DNA of 64,000 bases. It comes from Mycobacterium sp. Root135. Lineage in GTDB: Bacteria; Actinomycetota; Actinomycetes; Mycobacteriales; Mycobacteriaceae. Below the pieces are notes generated by a model. It did no database searches. It was not told where the DNA came from and saw only the letters and a program-made list of their open reading frames with translations. This document shows positions 49,475-60,242 of this stretch, one piece after another. Position numbers and translations under genes: made by a program. The stretch is taken from the NCBI RefSeq assembly GCF_001426545.1, contig NZ_LMEZ01000005.1, forward strand, positions 643,333 to 707,332, written 5' to 3'. Position 1 is the first letter of the stretch. Each line of letters starts with the position of its first letter.

Positions 49475-49484
49475 CCCGCCACGA

Positions 49485-49503
49485 TACCTCTGTCGCAGAG
49501 GTA
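49485..49503. promoter_or_regulatory. 19-bp perfect MarR operator TACCTCTG-TCG-CAGAGGTA
   Basis: Two 8-bp half-sites with a 3-bp spacer, located 10 nt upstream of the marR start codon, where it would cover the promoter or leader. The size and symmetry suit a MarR dimer. Confidence 0.8.
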
Positions 49504-49552
49504 ACGATCGGGACGGGGTTTATCCGGGGCTCGCCTCGGGCACCATGGCGGC

Positions 49553-49912
49553 ATGTCCACATCCGATTTCGACGACTTCCCGCTGTCGCAGTCCGAAGCA
49601 CTCGACTCCGACGAGATCCGCAACGACGACGGTGACGAGGTCGCCGATCCGCCCGAGCGGTGGATCGAGGCCAAGGACGACGAAACGCTCGACGAGCGGT
49701 TGTCCGAGGAAGTGCCCGACGTGACGGCCGAAGCGGACGAGGACGCCGCCGACGACGAGACCGAGGCCCATGACTCCGACGCCGGCGGCGGGCTCGAGGT
49801 GGTGGCCGACGACGAACTCGACCGGCTCGACACCCAGCGTCACGGCAGCGAGCAGGGTCAAACCGACGGCACGCCCGAGGACGGCTCGTCGTTCTTCGAC
49901 ATCGTCGAATAA
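49553..49912 (+). CDS. DUF5709 domain acidic protein
   Basis: Very acidic protein of 119 aa. LSQSEALDSDEIRNDDGDEVADPPERWIEAKDDETLDERLSEEVPDV is the DUF5709 signature region, followed by a D/E-rich low-complexity tail ending SFFDIVE. No signal peptide. Function unknown; common in actinobacteria as small cytoplasmic proteins. Divergent from the MarR operon. Confidence 0.82.
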   Translation: MSTSDFDDFPLSQSEALDSDEIRNDDGDEVADPPERWIEAKDDETLDERLSEEVPDVTAEADEDAADDETEAHDSDAGGGLEVVADDELDRLDTQRHGSEQGQTDGTPEDGSSFFDIVE

Positions 49913-49981
49913 GAATCGAACAACGCACGATCGCCGGATGGGCCCACCCGAGGTGAGCCCATCCGCGACCGTCCAGCGCGT

Positions 49982-52216
<2,235 letters not shown>

Positions 52217-52422
52217 AATGCACACTCCGTGTAGGTGAAGGTCGAACAAGGCGACGATACGGTGCGATCGGCCGCGGGAGCATGGCGGGCGAAACGCGCG
52301 AACGTGAGGTATGCCGGTTGGCCACCGGGTGTGAACTGCCCAATTACCGGGCTGTGCAAACCGCCGTCAATTTCTGTGTGTCGCCGCTCACCCCGTGATG
52401 GGGCCTGGGGATCCGCCCGATG

Positions 52423-52989
52423 TCACCGCCACGGCTCCATCCGGATCCGCAGTGCGGCCGTCGCGCGGCAGTGATGGCCGCGGGCCGCGTCGGGGCTCGT
52501 TCCCAGGGCCTCGCCGATCTCGGCGAAGGTCCTCGACTCCACCTCGCGCAGCACCCATGACGCGTGTTGGCGGGCGGGGAGCTCCGTGAGGGCCGTCTGG
52601 AGCTCGGCCAAGAACGTCACATTGGAGACGACGGTGAAGGGATCGCAGCCACCGTCGAGGCTGGGCATGGTCAGCAGTATCTCGTCGCTCGCCTGTGCTC
52701 GGCTGGCGCGGTAGGTGTCGGTGATCTTGTTCGTGCAGATCGCGTACAGCCAGTTGCCGAGAGACGCGTCGCCGCGGTAGCAGCTCAGTTGTCGCCAGGC
52801 GCCCACGAAGGTCGCCTGCACCACGTCTGCCACGTCGAATTCGTTCGCCAGCTTCCGGCGCGTGTAGCGGTACAGCCGCGGGCCGTGGCCACGGACGATG
52901 GCTTCGAAGGCCTCCCGATCGTCGAGATCGGCGAAGGTCTGCAACTTTCTTCCTCCGGTGGTCTTGAGTTGCTGATCGGTACCGTTCAT
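52423..52989 (-). CDS. ECF RNA polymerase sigma factor
   Basis: Sigma-70-family protein of 188 aa. Region 2: EFDVADVVQATFVGAWRQLSCYRGDASLGNWLYAI; region 4: LTELPARQHASWVLREVESRTFAEIGEALGTSPDAARGHHCRATAAL. The region-4 helix end (GHHCRATAAL) departs from the usual RxxRARxxL. No anti-sigma gene follows, so it may be regulated transcriptionally or by a distant partner. The 206 nt before glgX show no gene. Confidence 0.9.
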   Translation of the reverse strand: MNGTDQQLKTTGGRKLQTFADLDDREAFEAIVRGHGPRLYRYTRRKLANEFDVADVVQATFVGAWRQLSCYRGDASLGNWLYAICTNKITDTYRASRAQASDEILLTMPSLDGGCDPFTVVSNVTFLAELQTALTELPARQHASWVLREVESRTFAEIGEALGTSPDAARGHHCRATAALRIRMEPWR

Positions 52990-53389
52990 CGCCAGACGCT
53001 CCTGAATCTCCGATGGCTTGCCGGGAGGTTCCAGGCTGAAGATGAGTAGATACTATTCGCTCATAGCTGTGAAAAGCCTGCTAATCACCAGTACAAAGCG
53101 TTAATTAGAGCTGGCTGTGGGTTAGCGAAGGCTAGGGCTGGCTACGGACTGGCGCCATGTGACTGGCCTCACCGCGGTTCGACATTCGGATCTTGGGTCG
53201 TTCGCCGACTTAACGGATGGCGGCACCGCGCCCGCGGTATTCGCTTGATTGGGCACCCGACGGTGGCCACGACTCGGGAGGAGGCGCAGCCACGACCACC
53301 GACACCATTGCATCGACGACGAGTTCGCTGGCGCATCGACGACGCCCGGCGAACCGCACACCATTCACGTCAACACGAAGGACGATCAC
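52990..53389. other. 400-nt region without a confident gene
   Basis: Upstream of the divergent sigma gene and of a tiny basic protein. It contains a locally AT-rich segment (about 53040-53110, including GTTAATTAGAG) and short GCTGGCT-like direct repeats at 53110-53145. Promoters for both flanking genes are expected here. I see no convincing ORF, RNA gene or long palindrome. Confidence 0.5.
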
Positions 53390-53533
53390 ATGAGCACTCA
53401 ACGGAGAAGCATCGCCAGCCGCCTCTACGCCGGACTTGGCCGGGTCACCTGGGGTTTCCTGCGCCGCAAGGTCAACGAACGTTTCAACCGCCGGGCCGGC
53501 GGACGCGAGGCGGGACGATCCACGTCGCGCTGA
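53390..53533 (+). CDS. 47-aa strongly basic small protein
   Basis: The ATG at 53390 has GAAGGA 7 nt upstream and opens MSTQRRSIASRLYAGLGRVTWGFLRRKVNERFNRR; 12 of the 47 residues are Arg. An amphipathic helix is likely (SRLYAGLGRVTWGFLRRKVN), suggesting membrane-surface or nucleic-acid binding. Not recognised. An earlier in-frame start exists but has no ribosome site. Confidence 0.5.
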   Translation: MSTQRRSIASRLYAGLGRVTWGFLRRKVNERFNRRAGGREAGRSTSR

Positions 53534-53587
53534 TGCCACCCCGCTAACGACTCCAAATCCATTGCGGGAGAGGAGAACTTGGATCGG

Positions 53588-54148
53588 CTAGGCGATCGTG
53601 ACCCCGGAGGCCCGCAGGGAGTCGAGTGCTTCGGCAGTGGTCGTGGGCGACACTCCCGCCGTCAGGCCCGTCAGGACCCGGGTGCTGAACCCGGCTGCCG
53701 CCGCGTCGGCTGCGGTCGCCTTCACACAGTGGTCGGTGGCGATTCCCGCCACGTCCACCGAGTCGACGTCCCGCGCGCGCAGCCAGTCGGCCAGGGTGGT
53801 GCCGGCCTCGTCGGCGCCCTCGAAGCCGCTGTAGGCCGCCGAGTACTCACCCTTGGTGAACACCGCCTCGACGGCGGTCGGGTCGAACGCGGGATGGAAG
53901 TCGACGCCCTCGGTGCCGACGACGCAGTGGGGCGGCCAGGAGTCCCGGTAGTCGGGTTGGTCGGAGAAGTGCGGACCCGGGTCGACGTGGTAGTCCTTCG
54001 TCGCGACGACGTGGGCATAGGTGACTCGGCGGGCGGGGTCGGCCAATAGTTCGGTCAGTCCGCGGGCGACGGCGGTGCCCCCCTCGACGGCCAGTGAGCC
54101 GCCCTCGCAGAAGTCCTTCTGTACGTCCACGACGATCAGTGCGCGCAT
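53588..54148 (-). CDS. pncA: Nicotinamidase/pyrazinamidase
   Basis: Amidase of 186 aa, the same length as M. tuberculosis PncA, converting nicotinamide to nicotinate (and pyrazinamide to pyrazinoic acid). Catalytic triad Asp8, Lys99 (FTKGEYS) and Cys141 (IATDHCV); metal ligands Asp52, His54, His60 and His74 in KDYHVDPGPH and WPPH. The His lost in M. bovis (H57) is retained. It starts 9 nt after the membrane gene at 54158-55444, so it is probably the last gene of that operon. Confidence 0.96.
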   Translation of the reverse strand: MRALIVVDVQKDFCEGGSLAVEGGTAVARGLTELLADPARRVTYAHVVATKDYHVDPGPHFSDQPDYRDSWPPHCVVGTEGVDFHPAFDPTAVEAVFTKGEYSAAYSGFEGADEAGTTLADWLRARDVDSVDVAGIATDHCVKATAADAAAAGFSTRVLTGLTAGVSPTTTAEALDSLRASGVTIA

Positions 54149-54157
54149 GCCGTCAGA

Positions 54158-55444
54158 TTATCCGCCGAACAGCAGGTACAGCCCGGTGAAGGTATAGCCG
54201 ACCATGACCAGCATCATCGCGAGCTGCCCGGTCACCTGGTGGCGCTTGGGCAGCAGGCGCAGCGCGCGGTCGTGGGCGGCGATCACCCCGGCTACGTGCC
54301 CGCCGACCACGAAGCCGACCTTCAGCGTCGCGAGTACCGACGGGTGCGAGGACAGCAGGTAGTACGGCTGGACGTCGGGCAGCCCGACCAGTCGCAGCAC
54401 CGTCTGCTGGCCGCGCTCGACGAGGTAGGTCAGATAGTGGGCGAACACGTAGCCGATCACGATGGGGATCAGCGAGTGCGCCATCAGCCCCGGAAGTTCG
54501 CGACGGCGCTGCGCGTCGACCCCGCCGGTCGCGCGCGCGGCGAACCAGAAGGTCGTCGCCACCACGCCGGCGAACAGCAGCAGCCCCGCGGTGCGGATGA
54601 GGACCGCGATCGCCGGCGTGCTGCCCGACGCGTCGTCGACGAGGTTGCGCCACTGCGGCATCGCCGAGAAGCTGTCGAACGCCGTCGACCCCAGCAGGAT
54701 CGCGAGCACCGCGACCGTTCCCGGCCGCACCGGCATCGACGGCAGGTGGTCGAAGGGGTTGCCGATCGCGATGCGCCCGTCGTCGTTGCGTCGCAATGGC
54801 GACAGCCGCGACGCCACCACGCCGTACACCTCGAAGGGGTCGGCGCGCGCGTTCCACCTGGTGCCGAACGCCAATGCGCCTACAAACGTCACGGCGAGGT
54901 AGACCAGCAGCCACATCTTCACTGCCGCAAGCGATCCGGGGTCCGCACTGGCGAGCTCGAGCCACACGAACGCGAACAGTCCGACGGCGGCCGGCCGGTA
55001 ACCCCACGAGTCCGGGTAGCTCAGCGGTGGGGCACGACGGGATGGCGGCAGCAGTCGGTAGACGGTGCGCACCGGCGACAGCAGGCGCCACACCGGGCCG
55101 ATCGCCAGCGACAGCGCCACCAGTCCGACCCACAGCAGCACGTAGAAGACGCCGGGCAGCGCGTTGTCGCCGTCCTGCGGGCCGAACACCGCCGCGACCG
55201 TCACCCAGGTGGCCAGCACCAGTCCCGCGACGGCGACCGTCCAGCGCGTCGCGGGGGCGTCGCAGACCGTCGTCACCCAGTGCGGCAGCGGGCGGCCGGG
55301 CTTGGTCGCGTCGAAGCGCGGCTTCTTCCAGGCCAGGACGACGACGGCGAAGGTGAACGTCAGCGCCCACGCCGCGCCGATCAGCGCATAGGTGTACGGG
55401 ATCGGCAGATCGTTCGAGCCACCCAGGCCGTGCGCGAGGATCAC
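54158..55444 (-). CDS. Polytopic membrane protein with conserved-looking His residues (unknown function)
   Basis: Protein of 428 aa with about nine to ten TM helices. It opens MILAHGLGGSNDLPIPYTYA and near its end carries His in membrane segments: MAHSLIPIVIGYVFAHYLTYL, VVGGHVAGVIAAHDRALRL. From memory these resemble actinobacterial proteins automatically named fenitrothion hydrolase; that activity is not supported by the sequence. The clustered His suggest a metal or heme site in the membrane. Start overlaps the cupredoxin-like lipoprotein stop by ATGA. Confidence 0.75.
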   Translation of the reverse strand: MILAHGLGGSNDLPIPYTYALIGAAWALTFTFAVVVLAWKKPRFDATKPGRPLPHWVTTVCDAPATRWTVAVAGLVLATWVTVAAVFGPQDGDNALPGVFYVLLWVGLVALSLAIGPVWRLLSPVRTVYRLLPPSRRAPPLSYPDSWGYRPAAVGLFAFVWLELASADPGSLAAVKMWLLVYLAVTFVGALAFGTRWNARADPFEVYGVVASRLSPLRRNDDGRIAIGNPFDHLPSMPVRPGTVAVLAILLGSTAFDSFSAMPQWRNLVDDASGSTPAIAVLIRTAGLLLFAGVVATTFWFAARATGGVDAQRRRELPGLMAHSLIPIVIGYVFAHYLTYLVERGQQTVLRLVGLPDVQPYYLLSSHPSVLATLKVGFVVGGHVAGVIAAHDRALRLLPKRHQVTGQLAMMLVMVGYTFTGLYLLFGG

Positions 55445-55875
55445 TGCACGGCGATGGAGGCGATCGTGCGGTTCAGTTCGTGCAGCTCGACGTCGACCTT
55501 GCCCGGCACGGTGACGGTGAACTGGAAGGACTGACCGGGCTTCGGCTCGACGGCGAACGTGTGCTCCGGGTTGGAGTGCACGTGCAGCTGGTCGGCGGCG
55601 TCACTGTCGACCCGAAGCACGATGGGGTCGCCCACCTTGGCCTGCAGTTGCTCGTTGGTGGGCGTGACCTTTCCGCCCTTGATGGTGACGTCCACGACGA
55701 GCTGCTCGGGGGGAGCCTGCTGGTCGGACAGCTGCGGGATGGACGTCGAGCTGGCTGAGCCGCCGGTGGCTGCCGAACTGCTAGACGTCGCACCGGAATC
55801 GGTGGATCCGCCGCATCCGGCGAGAAGGAGCGCGGTGGCGGTGGTCAGGGCGGCGAGTGTCGTCTGCGTGGTCAC
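55441..55875 (-). CDS. Cupredoxin-like lipoprotein
   Basis: Lipoprotein of 144 aa (LLLAGC-GG, Cys about 21), a Ser/Thr/Gly linker, then a cupredoxin-like beta-domain: VVDVTIKGGKVTPTNEQLQAKVGDPIVL, ADQLHVHSNPEHTFAVEPK, GKVDVELHELNRTIASIAV. The Cys and Met copper ligands of classic cupredoxins are absent, but the three His in HVHSNPEH and the one in ELHE are suitably placed for a metal. It overlaps both neighbours by 4 nt. Confidence 0.78.
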   Translation of the reverse strand: MTTQTTLAALTTATALLLAGCGGSTDSGATSSSSAATGGSASSTSIPQLSDQQAPPEQLVVDVTIKGGKVTPTNEQLQAKVGDPIVLRVDSDAADQLHVHSNPEHTFAVEPKPGQSFQFTVTVPGKVDVELHELNRTIASIAVQ

Positions 55876-56069
55876 GGTGTCCCATCTTGGTCGGCGGCGG
55901 CTGAAGGTCCGCTGCGCGTCGCGTCCTCGTCTTCCTCGGCCTCCAGCCTGCGGTCTCGTCGCGCCACCCAGATGACGACGGCCACCACCAGGATGGCCGG
56001 TGCGAACGCCGGGATCGCCAGCAGCGCCGAGTGGTCGGCGAGGATTTGGACGTCGGGTGCCTGGCTCAT
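55872..56069 (-). CDS. 65-aa single-pass membrane protein
   Basis: Short protein: MSQAPDVQILADHSALL, one TM (IPAFAPAILVVAVVIWVA) and a charged acidic cytoplasmic tail (RRDRRLEAEEDEDATRSG). It overlaps the large membrane gene upstream and the lipoprotein gene downstream by 4 nt each. It is likely a small subunit of a membrane complex. Confidence 0.7.
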   Translation of the reverse strand: MSQAPDVQILADHSALLAIPAFAPAILVVAVVIWVARRDRRLEAEEDEDATRSGPSAAADQDGTP

Positions 56070-57910
56070 ACCCGCGCGGTTGGCTCGGACTCGGTCTTGC
56101 TCTCGGTCGGCTCGTTCTTGTTGAGTCTGCCTGCGCCCCAGGTGAGTCCGGCGATCATCATCAGGGTGCCCGCGAGGACGATCAGGCAGCCGATCAGCCA
56201 CAGCGACTGCGGGATGTCGGTGCTGCGCTCGCGCTGCAGGATGGTGATCTCGGAGACGAACGGCCGCGTCATCTGGGCGTCGGCGGGCACCTCGGGCGCT
56301 CCGATGCCGGGATCGCCGTGCAGGTAGATGGGCACCGCGGTCATCACGCGACCGTCGTGCACGCGCAGCAGCGTCTTCCACTGGCCCGAGACGGGCATCG
56401 GCTCGGTCGAGCGGTAGTGCCCGGGGCCGACCTTCTCGAGGTGGTCGACGAAGATTCCACGCTGGTTGGCCAGTCCGCCCTGCCAGCCCAGCACCGACAC
56501 CCAGTTGGGGTCCTCGCTGACCAGGTCTGGCGGGTTGATTCGGATGTCGGCGGTGGCCATGCGCTGGTCGCCGATGCTCGGCGCCTCGGTCATGGTGAAG
56601 GAGGCGGTCGCGTTCTGCGGGACGTCGTAACGCAGGCCGTTCGCGGTCGCGCCCGCGATGGCGATCACGGCGAGCGTGACGACGCCGATGCCGATCGCGC
56701 GGCTTGGCAGCTTCTGGTTGGTCAGCACCATGCCGACCATCGCGCCACACACGCCGACCAGCGCGGCCACCGGCACGGCCATGGCGAGCGCCTCGGGCCA
56801 GATGCTGGTCGGCCAGGAGTACCGGTAGACGGCGTCGATCCAAAACGACTCCAGCCACAGGCCAATGGTCGCGACGCCGATGCCGGCGACGAGACCGAAC
56901 AGCATGGGCTTCTTGATCAGGGGAGTGAGCGCGATCAATTCGACGACGACGGCGGCGCCCAGGTAGAGGGCGAACCAGTTGATCGGGGCGCCGAGGACGG
57001 GCCCGACGATGAGCGCGACCAGTCCGCGCAGTGCGATCGCCAAGATCGCCGCGACGATGGCAGCCCCGCGGCCGAGCATGATCCTGGCGGACACCAGGGC
57101 GAAGGCGCCGGCGGCGGCGATGAGCATCGGCTCGAACACCTGCCGGAACTGCATGACGCCGAAGTCGAACTCGATCTGGTAGACCGACAGGCCGATGACG
57201 ATGCCGCCGAAGGCCAGGTACTGGATGAACTTGATGCCGGGGCCGTCCTTGGGCTTGTCCTCTCCGACGGCGCGGCGGCCCTCGTGCTCGAGGAATAGCG
57301 CGGTCAGCGTGGAGAAGCCGGCGCCGCCGATGAGCATGAGGTGGGTTGGCCCCCACAGCGTGACGTCTTGGCCGAAGATGCGGTGCCAGACGTCGTCGAG
57401 CGGGAAGCCGATCAGGGCGTAGAGACCGCAGCCGGCCATCAGGATGCCGCCCACGGGGGCGTACCAGTGCCGGGTGATGCGAACGGCGGACGGTCCGGGC
57501 TTCTCATACGGCAGCACGCAGGCCAGGCAGCCGGCGACGAAGAGGATGAACAGTCCGAACAGGATGAAGTAGTGCGCGGGGTTCGCTAGCGGGCCGGGGT
57601 CGCGGCCCTTTCCGATGTGCAGGCTGACGTCCCAGATGAACCCGAAGAGCGCCGTGATGATCGTCGTGATGAACAGCGCGATCGGCAGCGCCACCCAGGA
57701 CGGCCGGTTGAACTTGCGCCCAGCCCACTCGCCGAGGTCGTGCAGCCAGGTGATCTTGCGCATCCGGTGCTGGTAGCCGATCCAGAGCAGCACGGCTCCG
57801 ACGATGACGCTGGCCACCGACAGACCGATGACCTCGTTCAGGGCGGCACCGCCGCCCTCCGTTCCCTGCGCGAGATACGCCACGTTCGGTTGCAACGACT
57901 GCACTGTCAT
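56066..57910 (-). CDS. 614-aa multi-TM membrane protein with His/Asp motifs, first gene of the operon
   Basis: About 11-13 TM helices (residues about 25-420), then a soluble extracytoplasmic beta-rich domain (about 430-560) and a C-terminal TM. Two loop motifs stand out: WDVSLHIGKGRDPGPLANPAHY (about 94-115) and FPLDDVWHRIFGQDVTLWGPTH (about 163-184), each with spaced Asp and His near the membrane surface, as in a metal-binding site. No family recognised. ATG at 57910 after AAGGGG; stop overlaps the next start by ATGA. Confidence 0.75.
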   Translation of the reverse strand: MTVQSLQPNVAYLAQGTEGGGAALNEVIGLSVASVIVGAVLLWIGYQHRMRKITWLHDLGEWAGRKFNRPSWVALPIALFITTIITALFGFIWDVSLHIGKGRDPGPLANPAHYFILFGLFILFVAGCLACVLPYEKPGPSAVRITRHWYAPVGGILMAGCGLYALIGFPLDDVWHRIFGQDVTLWGPTHLMLIGGAGFSTLTALFLEHEGRRAVGEDKPKDGPGIKFIQYLAFGGIVIGLSVYQIEFDFGVMQFRQVFEPMLIAAAGAFALVSARIMLGRGAAIVAAILAIALRGLVALIVGPVLGAPINWFALYLGAAVVVELIALTPLIKKPMLFGLVAGIGVATIGLWLESFWIDAVYRYSWPTSIWPEALAMAVPVAALVGVCGAMVGMVLTNQKLPSRAIGIGVVTLAVIAIAGATANGLRYDVPQNATASFTMTEAPSIGDQRMATADIRINPPDLVSEDPNWVSVLGWQGGLANQRGIFVDHLEKVGPGHYRSTEPMPVSGQWKTLLRVHDGRVMTAVPIYLHGDPGIGAPEVPADAQMTRPFVSEITILQRERSTDIPQSLWLIGCLIVLAGTLMMIAGLTWGAGRLNKNEPTESKTESEPTARV

Positions 57911-58019
57911 ATCCCCTTGTCGAGTCCTACGGACGACGGAACCCTACCCGTCGGTAATGTTGCCAGACCGGGCGAGGCGATACCAGGGGTACCGCAAACC
58001 TCGATCGTCATTTCTTCGG

Positions 58020-59417
58020 TCACTTCTTGCGTGGAGGCTTGAGGGCCTTCATCGCGAGATTCATCACCGGCGACGGGACGCGGTCCCGGGCCTCCATGGC
58101 ACGGTTCGCCACCCTGGTCCTGGCGGGCGTGCCACGGCCGAACCAGGCGTTCAGCGGTCCGCCCGTCGGCTCCAGGTCGACGTGCATCGGGGGTCTGCCG
58201 TCGGCGGCGCCAAGGGCGTTGGAGATGACCATCCGCTGGATCTCGCTGGTGCCCTCGAAGATCGTGTAGAGCTTCGCGTCGCGGTACCACTTCTCCACCG
58301 GATGGTCCTTGATGTAGCCGTAGCCGCCCATCGTCTGGATCGCGCGCTCGGTGGTCTTGACCGCGAGTTCGGTCGCGGCGAGTTTGGCCATCGATCCCTC
58401 GCCTCGCTCGAACGGCACGCCCGTCGCCGCCATCCAGGAGGCCCGCCAGGTCAGCAACCGTGCCGCGTCGAGCTGGGTGGCCAGGTCGGCCAGCGGGAAG
58501 GCGATGCCCTGGTTGTCGATGATCGGAGCACCGAACGCCTGCCGGTCCTTGGCGTAACGGGTGGCGTATTCCAGTGCGGCCCTGCTGATTCCGAGTGCCT
58601 GAGCGGCGACCATCGGCCGGGTCTGCTCAAGTGCCCCGAGCGTCGCGGACCCGGAGTGCTTGCCGCCTTCGACGGCCTCACGGGCCTTGGCCAGCTTGTG
58701 TTCGAGCTTCTCGTGGCCGCCAAGCAGGTTGGCGGCGGGCACGCGGACGCCGGAGAACTTCAGCTCCGCGGTGTGCGACGCGCGGCACCCAAGCTTGTCG
58801 AGCTTGCGCACCATCTCCAGACCCGGTGTGCCGCCGGGCACGATGAACAGCGCCTGGCCCTTGTGGCCGAGGTCGGGGTCGACGTTGGCGTTGACGACGT
58901 GCACGTCGGCGATGCCGCCGTTGCCGATCCACATCTTGTGGCCGTCGATGATCCAGTCGGCATCCTTCCCTGGGGCGGCTCGCCGAGCCGTGGTGCGGAG
59001 GTTCCGGACGTCACTGCCGCCCTCGGGTTCGGAGATGGCCAGCGCGGCGAGCTTCAGGTCGCCGGCGGTGCCGAAGCACTGCGGCGCCCACTCGAGCATC
59101 TGCTCCGGCGAGGCGGCCTGCCCGATCGCCGACAGCGCGAGCGCGGGCATCACGACGGCGAGGCCGATGCCCGCACAACCCCAGAAGATCTCCTCCATGA
59201 ACATCGGCAGCGACAGGCCGCTGGGGTCGCCGATGAGGTCGCGGTAGAACAGCGGACTGTAGAAGCCCAGCTGAGCGGCCTCCTCGAGCACCGGCCACGG
59301 AAACTCCTGGCGAGCGTCGTAGTCCGCGGCGACCGGCCGGATCACCTGCTCGGCGAACTCGTGGGCGCGCCTGGCGAGGTCATGCTGCGCGATGGTGGGG
59401 GTGAGGTCGAAGCTCAT
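58020..59417 (-). CDS. Acyl-CoA dehydrogenase
   Basis: FAD enzyme of 465 aa oxidising acyl-CoA. ALAISEPEGGSDVRNLRTTA (substrate/FAD region), WIGNGGIADVHVVNANVD, RYAKDRQAFGAPIIDNQ, QTMGGYGYIKDHPVEKWYRDAK and the catalytic-Glu region YTIFEGTSEIQRMVI are present. ATG 59417 follows AAAGGTGG; the GTG three codons earlier is less likely. The C-terminal 60 residues form an extra tail (PTGGPLNAWFGRGTPARTRV). Substrate chain length unknown. Confidence 0.94.
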   Translation of the reverse strand: MSFDLTPTIAQHDLARRAHEFAEQVIRPVAADYDARQEFPWPVLEEAAQLGFYSPLFYRDLIGDPSGLSLPMFMEEIFWGCAGIGLAVVMPALALSAIGQAASPEQMLEWAPQCFGTAGDLKLAALAISEPEGGSDVRNLRTTARRAAPGKDADWIIDGHKMWIGNGGIADVHVVNANVDPDLGHKGQALFIVPGGTPGLEMVRKLDKLGCRASHTAELKFSGVRVPAANLLGGHEKLEHKLAKAREAVEGGKHSGSATLGALEQTRPMVAAQALGISRAALEYATRYAKDRQAFGAPIIDNQGIAFPLADLATQLDAARLLTWRASWMAATGVPFERGEGSMAKLAATELAVKTTERAIQTMGGYGYIKDHPVEKWYRDAKLYTIFEGTSEIQRMVISNALGAADGRPPMHVDLEPTGGPLNAWFGRGTPARTRVANRAMEARDRVPSPVMNLAMKALKPPRKK

Positions 59418-59501
59418 GCGGTCCACCTTTCGGTATACATGTGTTCACTGATACCCACTCGGGCGGCGCCGAATCACGTCGGTCGGCCTAACCTCGGAGG
59501 A

Positions 59502-60029
59502 GTGAAGCTCGTCCTCCCGCATCTTCGCCAGCGTGACGGGGTCACCTGCGGACCCACCGTCGCGGTGATGGCGGGCGCGCTTCTCGACCCCGGCTACCGC
59601 GCCAACCTCGCGGACCCGCGCTGGTCGGACGCCGAGCAGGGCCGGGTGCACGCGGCGGCGAATCGGGTCTGGCCGCGTGCGCTGGGCACCACGCCGTGGG
59701 GCATGGCGAAGGTCGTCAGCGTGCACGGCGCCGCGCATCACGTCCGCTATGGCTGGCGGCTGGCGCGGCCCGGTGACGAGCTCGCCGACGTGGCACGTGC
59801 CGTTCGGGCGGGGTGGCCGGTCCCGATGCTGATCGGGAACGTGATCCCGCGCCACTGGGTGCTCCTCGTCGGCCGCGACGGCGCGGCGTTCGATTGCTAC
59901 GAGCCGTCGTCGGGCGAGGTCCGACGGGTGCCGGCGGCGGAGGTCGCCAGCGCACGGCTCGACGTGCTCGGCTTCCCGCGGGCCTTCGCGTTCGTGCTTC
60001 CGCTCGACGCATTTAGCCTTGAAACATGA
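59502..60029 (+). CDS. Papain-like/C39-type cysteine peptidase-like protein
   Basis: Protein of 175 aa. Residues consistent with a C39-like fold: Cys16 in DGVTCGPTVAVMAG, His118 in IPRHWVLLVG, and Asp/Glu around 130-134 in FDCYEPSSGEVRRV. No signal peptide or TM. GTG 59502 after CGGAGGA. It may cleave peptides, or may be an inactive domain; the substrate is unknown. The next gene overlaps its stop by ATGA. Confidence 0.68.
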   Translation: MKLVLPHLRQRDGVTCGPTVAVMAGALLDPGYRANLADPRWSDAEQGRVHAAANRVWPRALGTTPWGMAKVVSVHGAAHHVRYGWRLARPGDELADVARAVRAGWPVPMLIGNVIPRHWVLLVGRDGAAFDCYEPSSGEVRRVPAAEVASARLDVLGFPRAFAFVLPLDAFSLET

Positions 60030-60208
60030 CACCGGCCGTCAAGCGCTATGCGGTCATCACGTTTCTTCTCGCCTGGTTGGCGCTGCCCGCGTACGTGCTC
60101 GTGCTCGAGGAACTGCCCGCACCGTGGTTTCAGGTTGCCTGCTGGGCGATCGCCGTGTTCATCGTGATCTGGGTGTGGTTGATGGTGCGGGCGATTCGCA
60201 GAGGCTAG
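60026..60208 (+). CDS. 60-aa two-TM membrane protein
   Basis: Two hydrophobic helices (YAVITFLLAWLALPAYVLVL and QVACWAIAVFIVIWVWLMV) and basic ends. It is coupled by ATGA overlap to the cysteine-peptidase-like gene, which suggests joint function. Not recognised. Confidence 0.6.
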   Translation: MTPAVKRYAVITFLLAWLALPAYVLVLEELPAPWFQVACWAIAVFIVIWVWLMVRAIRRG

Positions 60209-60242
60209 TGCCGGCCTCGGCGTTCGAACATATGATCGAACG

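Noticed and set aside
54158..55444. Organophosphate (fenitrothion) hydrolase activity
   Set aside because: The name is a remembered automatic annotation for look-alike proteins; no phosphotriesterase motif is visible, so no enzymatic function is claimed.
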